Positions 1 to 12,700 of a DNA stretch of 64,000 nucleotides are shown here, one piece after another. A model generated the notes under the pieces. The model did not search any database and was not told where the DNA came from. It worked only from the letters and a program-made list of their open reading frames with translations. Source of the stretch: Steromphala cineraria (Eukaryota > Mollusca > Gastropoda > Trochida > Trochidae). Within the stretch, counting starts at the first letter, position 1. The number at the start of each line of letters is the position of its first letter. The stretch is from NCBI GenBank assembly GCA_916613615.1, contig OU744720.1:7605749-7669748 (forward strand), in the 5' to 3' direction. The position numbers and the translations under genes were made by a program.

Positions 1-94
1 TATGTAACTTATCCTCTTATGTAAGTTACTGTTATTCCATATAGTGAGTGTTCTCCCCTCATTTCAATATGCAATACAGATACTCTTTAGAGGA

Positions 95-265
95 GAGTTG
101 CAGGAGAGGGGCTGGAAGGATAGGAGGGGAAAGGGGGGGGGAGGGGGGGAGGGTGGTTGGGGAGGATAGAAGAGAGGTTTGCAATGGAAGGACAGGAGAA
201 AAAAAGGGAGGTGGGAAAGGGGGGATAGAAGGGGTGGGGGTAGAAGAGAGGTTTGCAATGGAAAT
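95..265 (+). repeat. Polypurine, G-rich tract
   Basis: About 170 bases of almost pure purine with runs of 7-9 G (127-150, 217-240). GATAGAAGAGAGGTTTGCAA occurs twice (165 and 239 on). The short open frames across it are compositional. Confidence 0.8.
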
Positions 266-869
266 AATCTGGAGGTCAACTCAGTAATATGTTTATTGAA
301 GTATCTTAACTAACAGAGAGAATTGGTGAGAAAGACTTTGTAAAAAAAGAATTGTTCAGACAGCTGTTCAATTAGTTTTGAAGATGAATATTAAATGATA
401 TCTTTTATTAGCATATCAAACAAAATAAAAGATAATTTGTTATTCATTAACCAAAATTTTCAATTTGGAATAAATTAATTGCATGGGAACAAAGGAGTAA
501 AAAACCTAACAGTTAGTTTTGGGAGTGAACAAATTTAATCATTTTAAATGCTTTTGAAGAGGATTTGTTTGAATTGAATGATCATTATAATTATCTAGAT
601 AATCATTGTTCAGACCGTAATCAGATATAGATGATTAAAAAATGTATATTTATCCCTCACTGGCTATGTTATTTGCCATATATGAAGTGTCAGGAATTAT
701 GTAACCCACTGATGGAGTGAACAACTTTTATCATTTTATGTTTTATTAAAAAGGATTTATTAAAACAGTCATGCTTCAGGCTGTTCGCAGATAAAGATGA
801 TTCATACATTTTTTTGTAACTGTATTTATAGTGTTGATAAATATTACAACAAGCGTATCAATACAAATA

Positions 870-3406
870 TAATGACATTGATTTGATTGATCAAGAAATG
901 TATTCTTTTCAATGAATTTCATGAAATCTAATTGAAAATTCAATATAATTGACATATTGACCATCTTGGATTCTTGATAATAAAATAAATGCGTCTTTGT
1001 CAGGAATCACTATATAAAAAATTACTCACTTTTCAGAATGATATCTTAATTGATTTAATAGGAGTAGTACCTGGCCTGAAATCTAATTGAAAAATAATGA
1101 CTTCTATGATGACATGTTGTTCCCAGAACCCCTTCAGCATGATACAATTATCATTTAGTTTTACAGGTATTTATCAAACACATGGTATTGGAACTGGAAC
1201 CTGATACAAAATACCTCTATTATTAACTTATCATGTAGATTACAGTACATAAAGGCAGATTCTTGACTTGTTAATATTAACTCATCGTGCAGATTGTTGT
1301 ACACAAAAGCTGATTCTTGACTTGTTTAAATTGTTATTTGTAAAAAGTATTACTTTTAATAGAATACAAGTATACTTTTCATAAAGACAATTTATATACT
1401 TTCCATAAAGTCCATTATGTTCTATTTATCAATTAGGTCATGATTACTATGCAATATACAAGCAGGCAGGGCTGCTAGCCCCAGATCCTTAAGGAGAGTG
1501 TAGCAATTTGTGTATTTGGCTTTGTGTACTTATATTTGGAGAAGCATCCTAGTGTGCTGAGCATGTAAACCTGAACTCTGGCTAAGCCCTTATGTGTGGT
1601 ATTAAAAGACTTGACATGAGAGAACATGAACTGTTGTGAAAAATATATATAATTTCACAAAATATAGTTAGCTTATGTCCTAAATTGATTTTGTGTCAAG
1701 AAGAACTTCTGTTAGATATAGAAATGGTACAAATATGAGTAAAACACAGGAACTGGAACCTGATGCAAAATAACTCTTTCCACATCAACTTATCATGTAG
1801 ATTGCTAAACACAAAGCTTATTGTTGACAAGTTTTGTGTAAGTTGTTATTCTTAAAAAGAACATATCACTGTCATGAGAATACAAGTCTAATTTCCATAA
1901 CTCTTATTGCATACACATGGCCATATTGCATAATGCTCTACCATATCAGGTCAGGTTGATTATGCAACAGACTAGCAGCTGAGACTGTGATGCTAGCAGC
2001 CTGTATTGGGATGTGTATTAGAAAAGCATAGGAATATCTGAACTCTGGTTGACCCCTTTTGTGTGGTATTTAAAGGAATATAAGGGAGATACCATTGTTT
2101 AAAATTCAACATGATGTTTAATGTCATTGGGTTTTTGCAGCTAGTTTATGCAGCCATAAATATTTTAAACAAATTAATTATGTTTGTCTTTCATCTTAAT
2201 GTTTTAGAAACACTTAAAAATATAGAACAACTTGCATGACAATCTTAAATATTTCATATTCAAGATAATATTATGATTAGTAAGTTCAAATTAGTGAATT
2301 TATATAGTGCGAGTGATCACTTGATGAAAGCTTTAAATTTAGTAATAATGATGTGTCATCTGCAGCTGAAAAGTCAATATGGCTGCTATCGCGGCCATCT
2401 TGGATTCTCAAAACTGAAACAGCTACCTTTGTTGGATTAATCACTATAGGTATAACATACTACAATATGAAAATGATATCTAGATTGGTTTAGGAGAAGT
2501 AGTCATTTTCATGAAATCTAATTGAAAATTCAATATGGCTGCCATGGCGGCCATCTTGGATTCTCAAAACTGAAACGTCAACCTTTCTGTGAGGAATCAC
2601 CATAGGTATAACATACTACAATTTCAGAATGATATCTAGATTGGTTTAGAAAGAGTAGTCTTTTCGTGAAATCTAATTGAAAATTTAATATGGCTGCCAT
2701 GGCGGCCATCTTGGATTCTCAAAACTGAAACGTCTACCTTTCTGTGAGGAATCACCATGGGTATAACATACTACAATTTCAGAATGATATCTGCATTCGT
2801 TTAGGAGGAGTAGTCTTTTTCCTGAAATCTAATTGAAAATTCAATATGGCTGCCATGGCGGCCATCTTGGATTCTCAAAACTGAAACGTCTACCTTTCTG
2901 TGAGGAATCACCATGGGTATAACATACTACAATTTCAGAATGATATCTGCATTCGTTTAGGAGAAGTAGTCTTTTTCCTGAAATCTAATTGAAAATTCAA
3001 TATGGCTGCCATGGCGGCCATCTTGGATTCTCAAAACTGAAACGTCTACCTTTCTGTGAGGAATCACCATGGGTATAACATACTACAATTTCAGAATGAT
3101 ATCTGCATTCGTTTAGGAGAAGTAGTCTTTTTCCTGAAATCTAATTGAAAATTCAATATGGCTGCCATGGCGGCCATCTTGGATTCTCAAAACTGAAACG
3201 TCTACCTTTCTGTGAGGAATCACCATGGGTATAACATACTACAATTTCAGAATGATATCTGGATTCGTTTAGGAGGAGTAGTCTTTTTCCTGAAAGTTTA
3301 CGGACGGACAGACGGACGGACGGACAGACGGACAGACGGACGGACAGACGGACGACGGACGAAGCGCCACGACATAAGCTCACATTTACTTTGTAAAGGT
3401 GAGCTA
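870..3406 (-). mobile_element. Helentron-associated-like element, family 1 copy 1 (left boundary unclear)
   Basis: Six units of about 156 bases (repeated ATGGCTGCCATGGCGGCCAT...) run from about 2380 to 3290, followed by a (GGAC)n tract at 3301-3356 and a terminal GTAAAGGTGAGCTA. Read on the minus strand this is 5' TAGCTCACC, (GTCY)n, then the tandem array, the layout of non-autonomous Helentron derivatives. Older diverged units occur at about 890-1100; 1180-2350 duplicates the inner region. Confidence 0.75.
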
Positions 3407-4146
3407 AAAATATAACAATATATTGTTCACGCATCATTCACGTACTGTTAAATTTCAGCAGAAATCACGATGTATCGTATGTGGCTTCACTGGCATCAGC
3501 GATCGGGAATTGAAATATTTGATTCCCAAAACATTATCAAGAACTAACGCTTTATGAGGCTAGTTATCCATTCTAAATGTTTTATATGACATATTTCCAA
3601 ACTTATTTATCATATTTAATCGTCGAAGTTCAAAGCAATCTTTGTCAAATATACTTTCGCGAAAGCACGTTGTTTTACAGTACTTGGAATCTCAATCGTA
3701 ATTTCGTGACGACAAATAACTATCAATATTCTTTCACGTTCATTTTCATAATTTTTGCAAATTTTTCTTCGAAATTTATATACGTAAATATTTCAATTAA
3801 CTGCATGTTTCTTTTTTGAAAATGAAATATATCGAAAATATTTAACAAATATTTGAATATTTAGACATTTAATATTGTATCGACAATATGTTGTCATGAA
3901 TTTATTACAACCACGTTTCAGTTTCACACATCGTTTTCTAATCGACTTGCTGATTGGTTGACCTACTTTTCTGGGCCAATGAAAAGGCTTGTAACAAATA
4001 TCTCTCTACTCGTACACACATGCAGCAAAAGATGTCGACTGATTATTCACGTTCGTTTTTCATGAGAATGATATCATGTAATCTGATTAAAACAAACAAC
4101 AAACAATGTAAGTTAGCATTTGCAATTTCTTTATGATTCTTTTTAA
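3407..4146. other. AT-rich non-coding stretch
   Basis: No exon, RNA gene or clear repeat boundary seen between family 1 copies 1 and 2; 4 CDS-like frames are absent and composition is about 70% A+T. Confidence 0.5.
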
Positions 4147-6358
4147 TAAAAGTACCGAGGGTACAGAAGCTCACCTTAAAATGAATGATGTGGTAAAATT
4201 ATTTAATTATACATGTAACCATCTTTTATATAATTGATTATGGCTGCCATCATGATTTTTTTATCTTTTAAAATACTAGTCTTCTTTTGGAAACGACTAG
4301 AGCTTGAACAAACATTAATACACGAATGATATAATCATGATAAGTTAACAAACAGTAGGTTTTTGTATAACTTTTTTGTATATCTATGGCTGAATTGGTG
4401 ACCATCTTGTACTTTTTAATCTTCAAAATGCTACTTTTATGTGGGCATCTGTATTAATTTCATTATGATATCTTGATTGGTTTAGGTGTATCCATTTAAA
4501 TGTCATTCATTACTTACAGGATGGTGGCCACTTACATTTGTTTTGTAGTGAATCATTAATATGATTTCAAGATTATTTCACTGATGGTTATGCTGCATGG
4601 GATATTGAGAATCCCAAAAGTACAGATTTTTCAAGGAAAATGAATGAATGATTGAGAGGAAAGTCATAAACACAGCAATGCATAAGACACGTTTATTTTG
4701 TTCACATAATATTTACATGTCAAGTGACCATGAGATGTCTTTCATTAAAGTATCAATTTATTTAACACTCATACAGTACTATAATGGTAAACATTTTTGC
4801 ATTGTCAAATCAACAGAGAGATATGACAAATCAAATTTCCTTACTTTTCTTACTAAACCCTTTTCAATTTTTTTCATATTTATTCCACATCAACTTATCA
4901 TGTAGATTGCTAAACACAAGGCTTATTGTAGACAAGTTTTGTGTAAGTTGTTATTCTTAGAAAGAACATATCACTGTCATGAGAATACAAGTCCATAACT
5001 TTTATTGCATACACATGGGCCATGGCCATATAGCATAATGCTCTGCCATATCAATTGGGTCAAGTTGATTATGCAACAGACTAGCAGCTGACACTGTGAT
5101 GCTAGCAGCCTGCCTTGGGATGTGTATTAGACAACATAGTGGAATATCTGAACTCTGGTTGACCCCTTATGTGTGGTATTTAAAGGATTATAAGGGAGAT
5201 ACCATTGTTTAAAATTTAACATGTTTAATGTGATTTGGTTTTTGCAGCTAGTTGCCATAAAGATTTTAAACAAATTAATTAATTATGTTTGTCTTTCATC
5301 TTAATTTTTTTTAGAAACACTTAAAAATATAGAACAACTTGCACAACAATCTTAAATATTCCATATTTAAGATAATATTATGATTAGTAAGTTCAAATTA
5401 GAGAATTTATATGGTGCCAGTGATCACTTGATGAAAGCTTAAAATTTAATAATAATGATGTGTCATCTGCAGCTGAAAAGTCAATATGGCTGCTATTGCG
5501 GCAATCTTGGATTCTCAAAACTGAAACGTCTACCTTTCTGTGAGGAATCACTATAGGTATAACATACTACAATAAAAAAATGATATCTAGATTGGTTTAG
5601 AAGAAATAGTCTTTGTCATGAAATCTAATTGAAAATTCAATATGGCTGCCATGGCAGCCATATTGGATTCTCAAAACTTAAACGTCTACCTTTCTGTGCG
5701 GAATCACCATAGGTATAACATACTACAATTTCAGAATGATATCTGGATTCGTTTAGAAGGAGTAGTCTTTTTCATGAAATCTAATTGAAAATTCAATATG
5801 GCTGTCATGGCGGCCATCTTGGATTCTCAAAACTGAAACGTCTACCTTTCTGTGAGGAATCACCATGGGTATAACATAATACAATTTCAAAATGATATCT
5901 GTATTCGTTTAGAAGGAGTAGTCTTTTTCATGAAATCTAATTGAAAATTCAATATGGCTGTCATGGCGGCCATCTTGGATGCTCAAAACTGAAACGTCTA
6001 CCTTTCTGTGAGGAATCACCATGGGTATAACATAATACAATTTCAGAATGATATCTGTATTCGTTTAGAAGGAGTAGTCTTTTTCATGAAATCTAATTGA
6101 AAATTCAATATGGCTGTCATGGCGGCCATCTTGGATTCTCAAAACTGAAACGTCTACCTTTCTGTGGGGAATCACCATGGGTATAACATACTACAACTTC
6201 AGAATGATATCTGAATTCGTTTAGGAGGAGTAGTCTTTTTCGTGAAAGTTTACGGACGGACGGACGGATGGACGGACAGACGGACGGACGGACAGACAGA
6301 CGGACGACGGACGAAGCGCCATGACATAAGCTCACATTTACTTTGTAAAGGTGAGCTA
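4147..6358 (-). mobile_element. Helentron-associated-like element, family 1 copy 2 (full length)
   Basis: Both ends are present. The left end has the hairpin GTACCGAGGGTAC (4152-4164) next to AGCTCACCTT; the right end has AAAGGTGAGCT, the inverted partner. Between them: about 1.3 kb of AT-rich sequence, five units of about 156 bases (5484 onward) and (GGAC)n at 6251-6310. Non-coding; reading frames across the (GGAC)n tract are artefacts. Confidence 0.8.
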
Positions 6359-6708
6359 ATAATATACGTCTGGAAAAGTGTCAATTGATGTTTAACAAGA
6401 CCTGACCAACAAAGTCAAAAGTATCGATGTCAATTTTCAATGCAACTCGCATCAATGATTTTTTTGGTTGGGGTCTCTCGCGGGTTAAAGTCCACCCCCC
6501 TATTTTCAAGATATTTGTTTGCCGGGCCCCCTGGTCTTATACCCGCGAGGATACGGTAATGCAAAAGAAAATTGTGACTAATTTGTGAAGAGTTAATAAC
6601 ACATTCCATGAACTTCATCAACAAAATAAAACTATGAATAATTAAACATTAAAGAGACAAAATGCCATTTTTTCAAAGTAATCCCAATGATTAGAAGACA
6701 AGGCCTAC

Positions 6709-6799
6709 CCTCGAGGTTGAGAAGCTCCTGTGAGTCGGGCTGGGTCTCCCCCGTCGGGTCTGCGTTCTGGATCAGCTGCAGGGTCTCGTCTATACGACT
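6709..6799 (-). CDS. STAM: STAM exon 12 (start of GAT/coiled-coil region), last exon in window
   Basis: Encodes [20 protein letters not shown] and [10 protein letters not shown], equivalent to the D.LLQ..Q..DPT....D...LL.LE segment before the GAT domain. Phase 1 out at GTAGGC. The next exon is not in the remaining 6.7 kb. Confidence 0.93.
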
Positions 6800-9700
6800 C
6801 TAAAAGAGAGCAATTCACTTAAAACATAATTCATAGGATCAAACTAAAAAATCAGTGATCAACATACAGCTATGACCTGCAAAGGCAAGAGACTCACTAC
6901 CACAAATTCTTGTGACCCCAGGCAGATTATTATGAGTTGTCAAAAAGTAGGAAAAAGTACCTCATATCTATAATTCTTATGGATCCTTGCAAAATTGCAT
7001 GAGTATTTGATGCAAGACTCGGGAGTAAATTTATCACTGATTAATAAAAAAGATTTCAGCAACTTCAAACGTATATGTTCAGTTAAATGAAAAACCTGAC
7101 AAGGCCAGTAAAGGATAAGGAATTATCTATGCCAAATCAAAACTTTGTAGAGGCAAGCAATGAATTTGCCAGTGGTTGAGAGTGGCAAAGTTATGTCTAT
7201 TAGAGGAAATTGTTTTGTTGCCACCAAACTCATAGCACTACAAGAGTTATCTCCCCTGTGATACATCTCAGTGTGTCATAAGACTCCCCTTTTGCAATGT
7301 ATCAATTTTCAACATTGTTTCATTGCTGTAAGTTTCCAAGTTGACCATGATGTCTTAGCTCTAGTACGAGTTGTTCATGATGCCTGTAATAAATATATAT
7401 GACGAGAAGATCTAATGAGGAGAACATTTACACTACAAGAGTTATCTCCCTTGTGTCGCACAGCTTCGTTTGAGGACCTACCTCTTCTATGTCCACCTCT
7501 CCGGGCAGGGGCTCGACCGTCTTCACCTCCACCTGCTCGTTGAACTGTACGCTCTTCTTCTCAGGTTTACCTGCACAATCCACTAATTATTCACCCAAGA
7601 CATAAAACACTTGTGCCTAACATGTTGGGATACACTGACGTGTTGTCATCGTACAGTTCATGACACGATACACAATACGGTTAACTATATCATGTTACAC
7701 ATTTTGGTGAATATTGTTAAAAAAATTTTGATGATCGAATCAAGTAATCCAGAGTTTATTGAAATTCTCGATATGATAGCGTTTCTTTTAACATTTGTAA
7801 ACGTTGGAAAGGATTATATGACTTTACATAAAGAGGTTGGCTTGTTTTTGTGTTTAAATGTTGGTTATTTAAATAATAATCTTTTGAAATATTCAATTCA
7901 GATTAGCAACTTTGTATCTCTTTGTAATAATGTCACGTTTAATGTATCTTTATATGTATCGCTTGGATACCTTAGAATCATGATACGTATGGTATTGTCA
8001 CATTCCAAATTAAAGTATAATTTAACGGTTTACGCCTACAAGACAGATATTTAAATCAAACCCTATCTGTTCCTGGCTTCATAAAGGAGAAATGGTTACG
8101 GCTTATCAACCATGGTCATATGATGGAAGATTGGAACTAGAGATAGATAGGGACTAGGGAAGAATATTTCCTGAACCCAAAGTGACCAGTATGGAATGTA
8201 ACATGTGAAAATAGGACAATCTTTATCAAAGTGACCAGTATAGAATCATTAGAATGACATGTTTCTTATTAAAAACATGCAGAAGTGGGACAATCTTTAC
8301 AGTGTTGATTCTAGGAATTTAAAAAAGAGGGCCCAATGCCCCATCACATTTCAAAATAGGGGGCCTCCACTAATTTACAGGGGGTAAATGAAAACACCTA
8401 TTTACATGTATATTATATAAAAATTAAAAAATTTATTGGAAATTTTCATTTTGTTTTTGTCAAATAAAGTCTAGAATATTGAATCAGAATTTATAATAAT
8501 AACAAAGGGAACTTTGACCAAAAAATAATGCTCTGTTTACGTTTGAAAACTTACAGTTACCTATATCTATGTTTAACCTTCACTAACGTAGCATGCTTGC
8601 CTCGTGTTACATAGTCGATCAGTTTGCGACTGTATATGACTGTCAAATCGAAATTGATTCTTATGATAATCATAAATTGATCGATATTTTGTAATCATTT
8701 TGAAATGCCATTTGAATTTTCATTCACAAAGTAATCAAAATCGTATTTCCCGATCACTTTGCAGCCGCCATTTTGTTTACCTACAGAGATTCCCGATTAT
8801 CCTTGTTGCATGTTTCTGTGATTTGAACTTCTATTCCACCCGTAGAACTTCTTTTTTCGAAACTAAACTCAAAAAGAGTAATGCTACGCTTCATGATTTA
8901 TAATATTTTCGCATAAAAACCATTCGAGCAGCATTCGAACTTAAGTGCATGCGAGGCTTATGCTAATGTTTAGCGACCTGTGATTGGTTGAAAGCTGTCG
9001 AAGTGCAGCTCCGCAGAAAGGTGTTTTATAAGGCCAGCTTCGATTGGTCTAAAATAATATTGTTTACCTCGACACACAGACACTCGCGATATTCATTCAT
9101 TCATTCAAAGTATCCTTTCAAGTTTAATCTACTAAACGTCTATTATTTAGCAAGATATACCGCGGACAGAAATGAATTTTGCGGCCTTTATTTATATTTT
9201 GCGGCCTTGGTGACGCACTGTTTTTTTAACTGGGGGCATTTTTGTGAAAATAGCGGGATTCCCGCAAGGCCGCGCTCTAGAATCAACACTGCTTTATCTT
9301 AATATCATTACTCTTATTCATTGTACTAAACTTACAAACAAAGAAAAAGTAACAAACCAGTGACAAAATCCACTCCTGAAGCAGGGACTTTATGATGGTA
9401 GCTATTTGTAACATTTGAAAAGATTTGAAAGGTCTTTATTATTACAGTGCAAAGAACTACCAGTAGGCTTAAAAATATCTAAAGAACTAGTAATGAGTTT
9501 AAGAAAGATGATCGGTGAGATTGTTATCAATGTTGTTCCCTTCAGATTAACTGAGGGGGCTCTTTGCACTGGTAAAACATTTCACTATCTAAAATTTAAT
9601 TGGCATAAATCCCAGTTGGTTCGGGAATTGTCATTAACAGTTCAATAAATTAGAACTTACTCTCTTCTGGTTCCACAGAAAGATCTGCTGTGACAAAGTT

Positions 9701-12700
9701 TGCTGGAAATAGTCCCTCTCCCCGATGGTTGAAACCTTTCCACCAGTTGGGATCACTGTAACAGGCATCAGGCAAATTATATATATTAAATCTTAAATTG
9801 TAATCTCTTAACCCAGACAATTGAATTTCCTGTCAGTATTTAACCATTTATGCAAATGTCAATTGAAGGCAACTTAGCAAGCTACAACTGTACTGTTTAA
9901 CTTGTTTATCAAAGTGAAGTAGCAATGTTTACCTGTCATCTAGAACACTAATCAGCTCCCCACTCTTAAAGGTCAGTTCATTATCCTCAGCGGCCTCAAA
10001 GTCATACAGAGCACGGACCTGAAACAAGGAATCAACAAGAATGAGATACTTATCAATTAATCTTGATAAACACAGTAGTCATCAGCAGGGATGCAGAAAT
10101 CAGTCTATTTGCCGGACATGTCCGATTGGGAATCCATATTGACTGATTGGAAAATTACCCTATCGGACAGTTGAAATAGAAAACTGACCGATTGGAAGAT
10201 AAACATGTCAGACATTTCAAAAGAAAATTGCCAAGAAAACATTTTATAGAAAACTTCTTACATTTACATACATAAATTTGTATTATTACATTCATGACTC
10301 ATCAGTTGTCATTCAATGAATAGTTGTGTACACAAATGTAGATGTATTGTATCTATGCAGTTAATCTACATTATTGTATTGTGTTGTAAGTTAATCTATC
10401 ACACAACTACAGTGACCCAGATATCGCCACTTGAACATGACCTGACCCATATAGTACTTATCACTTGTTGCTACCCAGAGGCTAATGACATTTACACAGA
10501 AGTTGATACGATTATATATTACCGGTATAAGAATTGTCAGTACAGACACAATATGTACAAAAGCTGCATTATTATGTCAAAATGATTACATGATGAAAGT
10601 TTCATAATCTGAATACTGTTGGCATCCTGAGCTTTAAATCATTGTCTCAGGTTTTCATAACAAATATTGAAGCCTATATGCAGGATAAGAGTCTCACCAG
10701 AGTAGTTAAAACAGTGAGAAAATAACAAAATATGATTTTTGAAATGTTCAACAAATCGTTGAAATGTTGCTCTCTAAGGTGTTATTTCATCTTAGCCTAC
10801 ATGTCGTGGTATTAGATATTGTTCATTTATAATCCCTTCTAATACAATATGACTGAAGGTTAAACTAAGCTAGGACAGTGAATTTACAGTAAAAGAACAC
10901 TCTTTGTTTGAATCAGTCAGCATATTTCTGCAACTGTTTATATTATAAGGATCATACCAACTCCTTAATACCAGTGTTCTCATAAGTTATGATGATTCAC
11001 TAGTCATAAGAGTTCCTCACCTTCCTTGGTTCTCGCGGGCGGACCTGTGCGTACATGGCTGATGCCGCGCCCCCCGACCCACTGAAGCTGGTGGGATACA
11101 GGCTGCTCGTCTTACCCCCCTTGTCCGCTTCTTGTAGAGACAGGGCGATTGCTGGAAACAGATAGAAGGATTGAGACCTAATAAACAACTAGATTAGCGT
11201 TTGCGGGATACCGCAAAAGCAGAGCAGCCCCGGAACTTTGGGTTTCGCCTTACCCTGTTCCGCCTTTTACAGGCCTCACCAAATTGGGAATTTTCTCGTG
11301 ACCTTGACCTTTGACACTCAAGGTCACACAATCGATGAACACATTTCATTGAGTATAACATTATTGTAATGAAATAAAGTGTTAAAAATTAAATGAATCC
11401 ATTTTCTCCATATATGTTGACCTTGCTGTGACCTTGACCTTCGACAGTTAGTACCCAAAACTTTTTTAAAATGTTGTACTTCTCAAGAGATAATATATAC
11501 AAAATCTAAACTTCATAGCACAAAAACTTTTCAAGTTATTGTGTTTACACGACAGTTAGTACCCAAAACTTTTTTAAAATGTTGTTTGTGCACTCAAATA
11601 AACACACAAGAAAAGTTGAATATATATACATTTAATAATTACATTTAATAATTATGTACATTTGGAATTTCTTGAGGGCTGTCAAGGTTGCTCAAATGGT
11701 AGGGAAGAGGTAGAAAGAAGAGGCGGTTAGTACCCTGGAGTCACGTTAACCCGAACATTGCGTCCTGGAGCTAAGTAACCCGAGTGAGAGGAGAAAGTTC
11801 CCTGGAGTCATAACCCGGACATTGCGTCCTGGAGCTAAGACCCGGGTGTAAGAGGAAAGTACCCTGGAGTCATAACCCGGACATGGTGTCCTGGAGTTGA
11901 TAACCCGGGCTTGTTAGTTATGAGGTATAGAGAGAATGAAGAAGGTGGGGGGTAAAAGGGTTATTTAGTATGAATTGGGGGCGAAAAACCCTGATTGTTT
12001 GTTTTGATTAGAAGGAGTTAATGTTTTGAGCAACCAAGACATCCATGGAGCGAGGCGGGGACGGAGGTGGTTACAAGACAATGAGCGAAGTGGGCGGAAG
12101 CAAGACAAAGGAAGACAAAGGAAGAACAATGGACAAGTCAAAACGCATGCGCAAAATGCATGCTGGGAATTAAAAAGATTAAGAAAGAAATTTTTTATTT
12201 TTTTGAGTAATAAAAATATAAAATATTACGTAGATCAAATTATATGAGTAATAGTAAAGAAAAGATAATTAAGGATAATAAAAAGGATATTAATTTTGTG
12301 TGGATTAAAGAAAGATATTAATGCAAGAGTATTTGGAAAAACCGGAAGTAGTTTCCAGAATAGTGACGGAATTGGAATTGTGCTGGAAAGCACGCTCAGG
12401 CCGAAAGAAAGATAAGTATTATTGCAAGAGTTTGAAGTAGAGGGATAATGTTATGTAAAAGAATTTATACTTTTAATATTGTGATTGTATAATTTATGAT
12501 TAAAGCAAGAAATATTAAAAGTTGAAAGTTAAAAAATATGATAGGATGGAGGTGATATTTGACTGCACAAACAAAAACAGTAAATTTACATTTTGTGCAC
12601 TCAAATAAACACACAAGAAAAGTTGAATATATATACATTTAATAATTACATTTAATAATTATGTACATTTGGAATTTCTTGAGGGCTGTCAAGGTTGCTC

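Noticed and set aside
3153..3437. Reading frames translating to Pro-Ser-Val-Arg repeats across (GGAC)n tracts (also at 6117-6335, 22808-23127, 24400-24645).
   Set aside because: They are translations of the tetranucleotide microsatellite in mobile elements, with no start context, splice support or domain.
1..6708. Remaining STAM exons (GAT domain, C-terminal tail).
   Set aside because: Searched on the minus strand for the conserved MGPLID-like and coiled-coil segments; only repeats and AT-rich DNA were found, so they are probably further left.
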